Part shown: positions 7,388 through 12,616 of the stretch, piece by piece | Layout of the letters: each line of letters begins with the position of its first letter | Position numbering within the stretch: the first letter of the stretch is position 1 | From: Pseudomonadota bacterium | GTDB lineage: Bacteria; Desulfobacterota; Desulfovibrionia; Desulfovibrionales; Desulfovibrionaceae | Direction of reading: 5' to 3' | Assembly (NCBI GenBank): GCA_023450535.1 | Contig: JAEXGX010000041.1 | Location: 1 to 12,616 of the forward strand | DNA: 12,616 nt | Position numbers and translations under genes: made by a program | Notes under the pieces: model-generated | The model's database searches: none | The model's input: the letters and a program-made list of their open reading frames with translations, nothing else | Told to the model about the DNA's origin: nothing

Positions 7388-7876
7388 ATGAGTAAGACTG
7401 TCGAACATCTGATGGCTGCCTTTGCCGGTGAATCCCAGGCCAATCGCAAATATCTCGCCTACGCTAAGGAAGCCGACAAGGAAGGCAAATCTCAGATTGC
7501 CAAACTTTTCCGCGCCGCCGCCGAAGCCGAAACCATCCATGCCCACGCCCATCTGCGTAACGCAAAGAAAATCGGTGATACGGCTGCCAATCTCCAGGAT
7601 GCCATCGCCGGCGAAACCTATGAATTCACCAAGATGTATCCTGAAATGATTAAGGATGTGGAAGCTGAAGGCGAAAAGAATATCGCCAAGTACATGGGCT
7701 ATGTCAATGAAGTTGAAGAAGTGCATGCCAACCTGTACAAGAAAGCCGCTGAAGGCACACTGGAAAATGTGGACTTTTATATCTGCCCTGTGTGCGGTTA
7801 CACCCATGAAGGCCCGATGACCGAAGCCTGCCCCGTGTGCTCTGCTGCGGGTAAGACTTTCTATACAGTCGGGTAA
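7388..7876 (+). CDS. rbr: Rubrerythrin (diiron peroxidase with rubredoxin domain)
   Basis: Rubrerythrin reduces hydrogen peroxide to water in the cytoplasm of anaerobes, taking electrons through its rubredoxin-type iron site. The 162-residue product has the ferritin-like four-helix domain first. The expected diiron ligands are E15, the E48/H51 pair in AEAETIH, E76 and E79 in AGETYEF, and E110/H113 in VEEVH. The rubredoxin-like domain follows, with CPVCG (C133, C136) and CPVC (C148, C151). All ligands are present. By my recollection it is about 30 residues shorter than the classical Desulfovibrio vulgaris enzyme (about 191), mostly between the helix pairs and in the tail, so it belongs to the compact class. 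AAGGAGAG at 7373-7380 is a strong ribosome site. The gene stands alone between its promoter and a long hairpin, implying a monocistronic, probably well expressed message. Confidence 0.96.
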   Translation: MSKTVEHLMAAFAGESQANRKYLAYAKEADKEGKSQIAKLFRAAAEAETIHAHAHLRNAKKIGDTAANLQDAIAGETYEFTKMYPEMIKDVEAEGEKNIAKYMGYVNEVEEVHANLYKKAAEGTLENVDFYICPVCGYTHEGPMTEACPVCSAAGKTFYTVG

Positions 7877-7919
7877 ATTTTCAGCCCAGATTCTGGATGG
7901 CACATATTCATGGGGCCGT

Positions 7920-7965
7920 CCAGCCCAAAAGGCTCCTGTCAATAGACAGGAGCCTTTTGGGCTGG
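7920..7965 (+). terminator. Long perfect hairpin after rubrerythrin
   Basis: The 20-base arms 7921-7940 and 7945-7964 are perfectly complementary around an AATA loop, and C7920-G7965 adds one more pair. Inside the stem, AAAAGGCTCCTGTC and its complement form the usual core with a T4 tract. GGGCTG then extends the stem beyond the T-tract, so this is not a textbook intrinsic terminator. It may act as a terminator in both directions and as a 3' stabiliser of the rubrerythrin message. Confidence 0.8.
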
Positions 7966-8105
7966 GGCTGCTGAAAAAATCCTTGATGAGGGTGAAGAAA
8001 TCCTCAAAAGAGCCAAGTATGGACTGGACAAAAATACAGTAAGCTCAGTACTATTACTAAAAAAGTCCGGGCTTATCCCTTCAAGAGTACCTATGGAGCA
8101 GGTCA

Positions 8106-8111
8106 AAGGAG
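8106..8111 (+). promoter_or_regulatory. Ribosome binding site deciding the start at 8117
   Basis: AAAGGAG ends at 8111, 5 nt before ATG 8117. This makes 8117 a better start than the in-frame ATG at 8093, which has no comparable site. Confidence 0.65.
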
Positions 8112-8116
8112 AACCA

Positions 8117-8578
8117 ATGCAGCCCTCCGCGATCGTGCACCCTTCAGAGGAAATTTTATGGTGCGTACATCGGCACCGCTACGGCCCCTTATTAAGTTGT
8201 TTGACCTGCCGTCGTTTCCCCTGCGAACTCATGACGTGCGACAGATTAAGGGCGCTGCACGATTCTCCATACGTTCAAATATCCGCTCTATCAATAATGA
8301 CACCCAGGAGAACGGTCATGTATTTGTTCAGAATGAAGGATGGCTCCATTATTCCCGCTCCCGAAGGATTCAGCCCCGCCACTCCGGACTGGGAAAAGAT
8401 GGAGGATGTACAGGACGTTTTATACGTGAACAAAATTTTTGAGAAGCAACTGCGTTTGGTGCCCCGGCCAGTGGAAGAGCGCACGTCGATCCGGGCGAAG
8501 CAGAAAGAAGACTTCCCCGAGTCTGCTATCGAACCTGTCGAGGTGAAAACGACCGCATCCAAAAAGAAAAATGCTTGA
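8117..8578 (+). CDS. Unassigned small protein with a five-cysteine cluster
   Basis: I do not recognise this 153-residue protein. Five cysteines near the N-terminus (C16, C28, C31, C36, C41; spacing C-x11-C-x2-C-x4-C-x4-C) suggest a metal site, either zinc or an Fe-S cluster. A more regular middle part follows (MYLFRMKDGSIIPAPEGFSP and WEKMEDVQDVLYVNK). The C-terminus is a charged, low-complexity tail rich in Lys, Glu and Thr that ends in a lysine run. There is no signal peptide or membrane segment, so it is probably cytoplasmic. The start is set by the AAAGGAG site. The frame is also open upstream through 8093 back to a TAG at 7943-7945. It is monogenic, between the rubrerythrin hairpin and a strong terminator. 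A small zinc-ribbon-like regulator or adaptor is possible, but nothing proves it. Confidence 0.7.
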   Translation: MQPSAIVHPSEEILWCVHRHRYGPLLSCLTCRRFPCELMTCDRLRALHDSPYVQISALSIMTPRRTVMYLFRMKDGSIIPAPEGFSPATPDWEKMEDVQDVLYVNKIFEKQLRLVPRPVEERTSIRAKQKEDFPESAIEPVEVKTTASKKKNA

Positions 8579-8654
8579 TCTTACCACCAGGGCAGATTAA
8601 TTTTCATTTTTTACACAACCCCATTGGAAAAATACGCCCGGATCGGCGCTTATC

Positions 8655-8671
8655 GCGCAAGTACATTGCGC
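8655..8671. repeat. Short inverted repeat in the intergenic region
   Basis: GCGCAA-GTACA-TTGCGC is a perfect 6-bp inverted repeat with a 5-nt loop, between the small cysteine-cluster gene and its terminator. No T-run follows. The role is unknown; it may fold in the 3' untranslated region. Confidence 0.35.
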
Positions 8672-8717
8672 TAGCTTTGAACGTCAGTTACGAATGGCAA
8701 CTACGTTTTCTCAAAAC

Positions 8718-8758
8718 AAAAAAATCCCGGTTGCAGAGAGCATATACCGGGATTTTTT
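8718..8758. terminator. Bidirectional intrinsic terminator
   Basis: AAAAAATCCCGG (8719-8730) pairs over 12 bases with CCGGGATTTTTT (8747-8758) around a 16-nt loop, with more T residues following. A-runs and T-runs flank the GC core on both sides, so it can stop transcription in both directions. That fits its place between the convergent cysteine-cluster gene (plus) and DUF3298 gene (minus). Confidence 0.85.
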
Positions 8759-8791
8759 ATTTTTCTTCAAGAAATGCGGTTTACAGCGGAG

Positions 8792-9544
8792 CTATCGGGC
8801 GATAGGAGTCCAGTATTTCATATTCGGTTTGGCCATACCCAGTTCCTTTACTTTGATATCCACACTTTGCGGTCCCATGGCCCACGGAGCAACCTGATAC
8901 GGGGGGAAATGAATACGCAGGCCATCCGGCAGAAGAATAAATGTTTGAAAGTTGCTCTCAATCGGCTCCGTTCCGGCTTGAAGCATATCATCAGGAATCG
9001 CGTCTTCTTCCCGATTCGACTCCGCCCCAAGTTGCTGTCGGGAAATACGGGTAAATTCCAGCACCGCCCGTTCAGGATCAAGGAACAGGTCTTCCAGCAG
9101 CACGGGGTATCCTGTCTCAACTTCATAGTTATTGGCCACCAGGCTAAGTTGTCCATGCGCTCCGCCCGTATAGCTCCATACAGTCCAGAGGATGGACTCA
9201 ACAGACTGCGTGGGGCGCGTTAACTCATAGCTGATGTTCAATTCGCTGGGAGCAAAACTCTGCGCGTCCTCTCCTCTTTCCTGGGCCAGCAATGTGGCCA
9301 GTTCTTCTGCGTCTTTTTCAAATTCAGCGACGACATTGCGGACGAAACTCTCCGATTCTTCATCGATTCTGGCTATGCCGGTAACCGGCCAGGACGCTTT
9401 TATATTTGCTTTTTTATCCTGCCGCTCCAGTATGCGCACCTCAATATCGGGAGTCGCACCCTCCTGTGCAGGAGCGGGGCAAATGAAAAATGTGCTGAAA
9501 CATAGTGCAGCCACACCATGAAACAGGAAGCGGAAAAAAGACAT
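8792..9544 (-). CDS. Exported DUF3298 (RsiV-like) protein
   Basis: This 250-residue protein starts with a signal peptide: a hydrophobic stretch at residues 5-22 and a cleavage site after APA (A26), with no lipobox. It is therefore expected in the periplasm. Residues about 30-115 resemble the PdaC/DUF4163-type segment with an amphipathic helix (VRNVVAEFEKDAEELATLL). Residues about 120-235 show DUF3298 hallmarks: YTGGAHG (125-131), the YPVLLEDLF region (146-154), and LLPDGLRIHFPPYQVAPWAMGP (about 204-225), which ends in the typical Tyr-x-x-x-Pro-x-x-x-Gly pattern. RsiV of Bacillus, which has the same domain, binds lysozyme as an anti-sigma factor. Here there is no transmembrane anchor, cytoplasmic anti-sigma part or sigma-factor gene nearby, so that role should not be transferred. 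GGAGG 6 nt upstream on the minus strand supports the start. It is divergent from fhs. Confidence 0.85.
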   Translation of the reverse strand: MSFFRFLFHGVAALCFSTFFICPAPAQEGATPDIEVRILERQDKKANIKASWPVTGIARIDEESESFVRNVVAEFEKDAEELATLLAQERGEDAQSFAPSELNISYELTRPTQSVESILWTVWSYTGGAHGQLSLVANNYEVETGYPVLLEDLFLDPERAVLEFTRISRQQLGAESNREEDAIPDDMLQAGTEPIESNFQTFILLPDGLRIHFPPYQVAPWAMGPQSVDIKVKELGMAKPNMKYWTPIAR

Positions 9545-9605
9545 GATACCCCTCCGAACGGGAATGAAGTTGGCCTGTTTGTACGCGACTTGAAGCTAAA
9601 AGCAA

Positions 9606-9634
9606 GCCCGGTTCAGATCTCTATCATACCGGGC
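9606..9634. repeat. Inverted repeat between the DUF3298 gene and fhs
   Basis: GCCCGGT (9606-9612) and ACCGGGC (9628-9634) are perfect complements 15 nt apart in the divergent intergenic region. There is no T-run on either side. It could be a looped operator half-site pair or an RNA hairpin in one of the two leaders. Confidence 0.4.
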
Positions 9635-9740
9635 CACAGACGCTTTCACTCATAGCCAAACACAGTCGAATCATATATGTTCCGATGGTCTCGTCCGGCA
9701 AAAGAACCGGAACAAAATTTCATATTACGTTCTAACCAGG

Positions 9741-9767
9741 CGGGTGTTCACCCGTCTGAACCAGACG
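9741..9767 (+). promoter_or_regulatory. Two overlapping hairpins directly before the fhs ribosome site
   Basis: CGGGTG-TT-CACCCG (9741-9754) and CGTCTG-AAC-CAGACG (9753-9767, stem counted to 9767) share the bases CG at 9753-9754, so only one full stem can form at a time. The second one abuts GGAGG (9767-9771). This arrangement could control access to the ribosome site. It does not match the known tetrahydrofolate riboswitch pattern as far as I can judge. Confidence 0.4.
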
Positions 9768-9781
9768 GAGGTATACGGAGC

Positions 9782-11548
9782 ATGGCTCTTGATCCAAAAA
9801 GTTTTGCGGACTGGGAAATTGCGCTGGATGCGGAAAAAAGCATGCCGGACATATATGAAATCGGACGCAGACTTGGTCTGGAAGACAAAGAGCTGCTACC
9901 CTACGGACACAGTATGGGAAAAATCGACGCGGATGCTGTTCTGCGTCGCCTCGGAAGCAAACCAGACGGAAAATATGTCGATGTGACGGCCATTACTCCC
10001 ACTCCTCTGGGAGAGGGTAAATCCACCACAACCATAGGTCTGGTGCAGGGGCTTGGAAAACGAGGCAAGAAAGCCGTCGCGGCAATCCGTCAACCTTCGG
10101 GCGGCCCGACCATGGGTACCAAAGGCTCGGCCGCAGGCGGCGGGCTTTCCCAATGTATTCCCCTTACTCAGTACTCCCTGGGGTTCACCGGGGATATTAA
10201 CGCCGTCACCAATGCACACAACTTGGCCATGGTCGCGCTTTCCGCTCGCATGCAGCATGAGCGTAACTATGACGATGAAACGCTCTTGCGCCTTTCCGGT
10301 CAACCACGACTGAACATCGACCCCACTCGCGTTCAGATCGGCTGGGTTATTGACTTCTGTTGCCAATCATTGCGCCACATCATTACAGGCATGGGCGGGC
10401 GGAGTGACGGCTATATGATGCAGTCGCGTTTCGATATTTCCGTTTCCTCAGAAGTCATGGCCATACTGGCTGTTGCGCGCGATCTGGCTGATTTGCGCGA
10501 ACGCATGGGTCGTATTGTGGTTGCCTACAGCCAGGACGGCACCCCCGTCACCACCGCCGATCTGCGCGTGGACGGCGCCATGACTGCCTGGATGGTCGAA
10601 GCCCTGAAGCCCAATCTGATCCAAACTCTGGAAGGGCAACCCGTCCTTGTGCATGCAGGGCCTTTCGCCAACATCGCATTGGGACAAAGCTCCGTCATCG
10701 CGGACCGCATCGGCCTGAAGCTTTCTGAATATTTGGTGACGGAATCCGGCTTTGGCGCGGATATCGGCTACGAAAAATTTTGGAATCTCAAATGCCATTA
10801 CAGTGGGCTTACCCCCGATGCCGCCGTAGTAGTAGCCACCATCCGTGCCCTGAAAAGCCATGGTGGAGCTCCCGTCCCTGTGCCGGGACGTCCCCTTCCC
10901 AACGAATACAAACAGGAAAATGTGGCCTTTGTCGAACAGGGATGCTGTAATCTGCTGCATCATATTGAAACAGTCAAAAAATCAGGAGTCTCCCCGGTTG
11001 TGTGCATCAACGCCTTTACCGGAGACACCAAGGCGGAAATCACCACAGTTCGCAAACTGTGCGAAGCCGCCGGCGCCCGCGTTGCCCTTTCCTCACATTG
11101 GGAACAAGGGGGAGACGGCGCTCTGGAACTCGCTGACGCGGTCATGGATGCATGCGAGGAAAAAAACTCCTTCCGCCCGTTGTATGACTGGAGTCTCCCT
11201 CTGGAGCAACGCATCGAACGCATTGCGCAGGAAGTATATGGCGCGGACGGCGTCGACTACACGCCTGAATCTCGTAAGCAGCTCGCCCTCCTTCAGAACA
11301 GAGACGATGTGAATTCTCTTGGAGTCTGTATGGCCAAAACCCACCTCTCTCTGTCGGACGACCCAACCAAAAAGGGTGCTCCCAAAGAGTGGCGGCTGAA
11401 AATCCGCGATATCCTTCTGTTTGGAGGCGCGGGCTTCGTTGTACCTGTCACCGGCACAATTTCCCTTATGCCGGGAACAGGTTCCAGCCCCGCCTACCGG
11501 AATATTGATGTGGATGTGACCACCGGACGAGTGAGCGGGATCTTCTGA
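9782..11548 (+). CDS. fhs: Formate-tetrahydrofolate ligase (formyl-THF synthetase)
   Basis: The enzyme joins formate and tetrahydrofolate to 10-formyl-THF using ATP. It feeds purine and formyl-methionine synthesis and, in some anaerobes, the methyl branch of the acetyl-CoA pathway. I start it at ATG 9782 (588 residues) because GGAGG at 9767-9771 lies 10 nt upstream and MALDPKSFADWEIAL matches the family start region. The frame is open back to ATG 9677, but those 35 extra residues look non-coding and overlap hairpins. Visible motifs are the P-loop TPLGEGKSTT (about 74-83), the region PSGGPTMGTKGSAAGGG (105-121), FTGDINAVTNAHNL (135-148), and the C-terminal GGAGFVVPVTGTISLMPGTG. Length and motifs are complete. 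No folD, metF or formate dehydrogenase gene adjoins it, so it seems to be a single-gene unit or paired with the small gene after it. Confidence 0.97.
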   Translation: MALDPKSFADWEIALDAEKSMPDIYEIGRRLGLEDKELLPYGHSMGKIDADAVLRRLGSKPDGKYVDVTAITPTPLGEGKSTTTIGLVQGLGKRGKKAVAAIRQPSGGPTMGTKGSAAGGGLSQCIPLTQYSLGFTGDINAVTNAHNLAMVALSARMQHERNYDDETLLRLSGQPRLNIDPTRVQIGWVIDFCCQSLRHIITGMGGRSDGYMMQSRFDISVSSEVMAILAVARDLADLRERMGRIVVAYSQDGTPVTTADLRVDGAMTAWMVEALKPNLIQTLEGQPVLVHAGPFANIALGQSSVIADRIGLKLSEYLVTESGFGADIGYEKFWNLKCHYSGLTPDAAVVVATIRALKSHGGAPVPVPGRPLPNEYKQENVAFVEQGCCNLLHHIETVKKSGVSPVVCINAFTGDTKAEITTVRKLCEAAGARVALSSHWEQGGDGALELADAVMDACEEKNSFRPLYDWSLPLEQRIERIAQEVYGADGVDYTPESRKQLALLQNRDDVNSLGVCMAKTHLSLSDDPTKKGAPKEWRLKIRDILLFGGAGFVVPVTGTISLMPGTGSSPAYRNIDVDVTTGRVSGIF

Positions 11549-11552
11549 TTTA

Positions 11553-11583
11553 CCTTGACGTAGTACAAGGATAACAGTATTTA
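11553..11583 (+). promoter_or_regulatory. Promoter candidate with inverted repeat before the small winged-helix gene
   Basis: TTGACG (11555-11560), 17 nt and TATTTA (11578-11583) form a possible promoter; the -35 is good and the -10 weak. CCTTG (11553-11557) and CAAGG (11566-11570) form an inverted repeat with an 8-nt spacer over the -35 box. That is where an autorepressor would bind. Arms of only 5 bases could occur by chance. Confidence 0.35.
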
Positions 11584-11619
11584 CTTTTCATTCCTGTTTG
11601 CAATAAGAAGGAGACCAAT

Positions 11620-11793
11620 ATGGAAGACAAAGTTCTTGATGCAATGAAAAAAGCAGGTAAGCCTGTTCGTCCCGGCGATGTAGCAAAAGAACTTGGAATG
11701 GACAGCAAGGAAGTTTCCAAGGCTATTGATCTACTCAAAAAAGCTGGAAAAATTCATTCACCCAAACGCTGTTACTATGAGCCTGTCGCATAA
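11620..11793 (+). CDS. Small winged-helix DNA-binding protein (57 aa)
   Basis: The frame from ATG 11620 to TAA 11791-11793 encodes 57 residues. AAGGAG (11608-11613) lies 6 nt upstream, an ideal ribosome site. The sequence fits a minimal winged helix. Helix 1 is MEDKVLDAMKKAG. PVRPGDVAKELGM is helix 2, and DSKEVSKAIDLLKKAGK is the recognition helix with its following turn. The wing is IHSPKRCYYEP (about 45-55). The family resembles small MarR-like or HTH proteins with a conserved SPKRCYY end, which I recall from Desulfovibrio and other anaerobes; the exact name is uncertain. The single Cys51 sits in the wing. The protein is Lys-rich and probably cytoplasmic and dimeric. It follows fhs by 71 nt with its own promoter candidate. 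A role as transcription regulator is likely from the fold; its targets are unknown. Confidence 0.88.
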   Translation: MEDKVLDAMKKAGKPVRPGDVAKELGMDSKEVSKAIDLLKKAGKIHSPKRCYYEPVA

Positions 11794-11827
11794 GAAAAGG
11801 GCGAAAAATCTCAGATTGATGATAAAC

Positions 11828-11842
11828 CGGGGCTTCGCCCCG
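11828..11842 (+). terminator. GC hairpin after the small winged-helix gene
   Basis: CGGGGC-TTC-GCCCCG forms a 6-bp stem with a 3-nt loop, 35 nt after the stop. It is followed by a run of eight C rather than T, so it is not a classical intrinsic terminator. It looks like part of a repeated palindromic intergenic element. Confidence 0.45.
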
Positions 11843-11867
11843 CCCCCCCCGCCTTATATCATAGAGT

Positions 11868-11990
11868 TATAATTGGGAGGCAGGGTGTACTACGCCCGGC
11901 CAGGGGCAGTTTGAGAAGGGCGAGGTGCCCTTCAAGGACATTTTCTGCAGCCTCAGGGGAAGAGAATTAAAAATTCTCTTCCCCTCTTGT
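11868..11990 (+). ncRNA. Candidate structured RNA or intergenic repeat element
   Basis: A perfect TATAAT (11868-11873) lies upstream of three hairpins in a row. These are GGGTGT-ACT-ACGCCC (11883-11897, one G-U pair), GAAGGGC-GAGGT-GCCCTTC (11915-11933), and the 14-bp terminator-like stem at 11955-11985. A transcript from about 11880 would be about 110 nt. There is no -35 box (that position is the C-run), so a true small RNA is unproven. The alternative is a decayed member of a dispersed intergenic repeat. Confidence 0.3.
11955..11985. terminator. Strong hairpin between convergent genes
   Basis: The arms 11955-11968 (AGGGGAAGAGAATT) and 11972-11985 are perfectly complementary over 14 bases with an AAA loop. 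Only CTTGTT follows, so the T-run is poor. It sits between the plus-strand winged-helix gene and the minus-strand gene ending at 12017. Confidence 0.65.
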
Positions 11991-12016
11991 TCAACCTGTA
12001 TCGTACCTGACGCTCC

Positions 12017-12616
12017 TCACGCTTGGAGAGGTATAGGCTGTTCGTCGTTCACATCATGTAAATAGCCGTCAAGAGCTGATGCCATAAAATGACGTATGGC
12101 ATCAAGAGCCAGGGACATATCCCTTCCGACCAGCAAGGGACGTGCAAACATCAAGGCAAGCATACCCTGCCGGCGGCCTCGCACCTCCAGAGGGAGCCAA
12201 AGAACCTTACCCGCATCAGGACTGCCCGTGCTTCCTCCACAGCAAACGAGTCGAACAGGCATCGAGCGTATTTCAGCGGGGGCTTCGCTTAAAAGAAACT
12301 CATACCAAGCCCGTGATGATGCTGCATCCAGCCGGTTACTGTCGTCATCTTGTCCGACAAAGGCGAGAGCCTCACTACCTTTCCCCCACCACAATGCATG
12401 GATTCCCCGCAAATCCAGCAACTGACGAAGTTCATCACCGCAACGGCGCAACATATTTTTGGCGTTACCCGCACCGGAAATAGCGGAAAACAAGCGCAAC
12501 ATCAAAGAGCATACTTCGCTTTTACGATCCAACAACTCCCGGGTCATGAGAATCTCTCGCGACATGCGGGACATATCTTGATACAGATTTCTTACCTCAA
12601 GTGCACGGCTCAAAGC
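12017..12616 (-). CDS. C-terminal part of a coiled-coil and GAF-like sensor protein
   Basis: The minus-strand frame is open to the right window edge, so the N-terminus is missing; a TTG at 12613 is inside the frame and not a convincing start. About 200 residues are visible. The first 45 (LYQDMSRMSREILMTRELLD and on) look like a coiled-coil or signalling helix. The rest resembles a GAF domain: LRQLLDLRGIHALWWGKG as first helix and strand, then KVLWLPLEVRGRRQGMLALMFARP and a final helix LALDAIRHFMASALDGYL. GAF domains bind small ligands or chromophores and normally precede a kinase, cyclase or HTH output domain. Here the protein ends right after the GAF-like part, so any output domain must be on the N-terminal side or absent. 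No histidine-kinase motifs are visible. The GAF assignment comes from pattern only. Confidence 0.65.
   Translation of the reverse strand, partial: ALSRALEVRNLYQDMSRMSREILMTRELLDRKSEVCSLMLRLFSAISGAGNAKNMLRRCGDELRQLLDLRGIHALWWGKGSEALAFVGQDDDSNRLDAASSRAWYEFLLSEAPAEIRSMPVRLVCCGGSTGSPDAGKVLWLPLEVRGRRQGMLALMFARPLLVGRDMSLALDAIRHFMASALDGYLHDVNDEQPIPLQA

Noticed and set aside
7322..7942. Minus-strand open frame of 206 codons opposite rubrerythrin
   Set aside because: Its Phe/Gly/His-rich translation is the mirror of the rubrerythrin coding sequence; there is no independent support.
8093..8116. ATG 8093 as start of the small cysteine-cluster protein
   Set aside because: No ribosome site precedes it, while ATG 8117 has AAAGGAG at good distance. 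The in-frame upstream extension keeps this somewhat open.
8792..9544. DUF3298 gene as a lysozyme-sensing anti-sigma factor (RsiV)
   Set aside because: It has a cleavable signal peptide, no transmembrane anchor, no cytoplasmic anti-sigma part and no sigma-factor gene beside it.
9677..9781. N-terminal extension of fhs by 35 residues from ATG 9677
   Set aside because: It has no ribosome site, its residues do not look like the family, and it overlaps two hairpins; ATG 9782 has GGAGG upstream and gives the normal length.
11843..11850. Run of eight C residues as a phase-variation tract
   Set aside because: It is outside any coding region, and no promoter spacing depends on it clearly; it is more likely part of the intergenic repeat or prone to sequencing error.

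Overview
The window looks like ordinary chromosome of an anaerobic Gram-negative bacterium with roughly balanced base composition. Desulfovibrionaceae or a close relative is my best guess. It rests on a diiron rubrerythrin with its own transcription unit, a large formate-tetrahydrofolate ligase, a very small winged-helix protein, a signal-peptide-bearing DUF3298 protein, and GGGGC-TTC-GCCCC type intergenic palindromes. This is inference from gene content; no marker gene is present.

Left part (1-6349, all + strand): the 3' part of a long tetratricopeptide-repeat gene whose start lies outside the window; peptidyl-tRNA hydrolase (pth), which overlaps it by one base; a 368-base leader region with a good promoter; transcription terminator Rho; an unassigned single-pass membrane protein starting 2 nt after rho; and 6-phosphogluconolactonase (pgl) with its own strong ribosome site. 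This is housekeeping content: tRNA recycling, transcription termination and the pentose phosphate pathway.

Middle (6350-8800): a YigZ/IMPACT-family gene on the minus strand is divergent from a short rubrerythrin gene on the plus strand. They share 131 bases that hold overlapping promoter candidates and a 15-base palindrome. Rubrerythrin ends at a long perfect hairpin. Next comes a small unassigned protein with five clustered cysteines, closed by a strong bidirectional terminator.

Right part (8790-12616): an exported DUF3298 protein (minus) is divergent from fhs (plus), which ties formate to one-carbon folate metabolism. After fhs lies a 57-codon winged-helix gene at 11620-11793, with an excellent ribosome site and a small inverted repeat over its putative promoter. 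A hairpin-rich intergenic element follows, and then the 3' end of a minus-strand coiled-coil plus GAF-like protein running off the right edge.

I found no CRISPR array, mobile element, rRNA or tRNA, and no convincing new multi-gene system. The items most worth a second look are the small winged-helix gene and its operator candidate, the hairpin cluster at 11820-11990, the cysteine-cluster protein with its uncertain 5' side, and the rubrerythrin control region.
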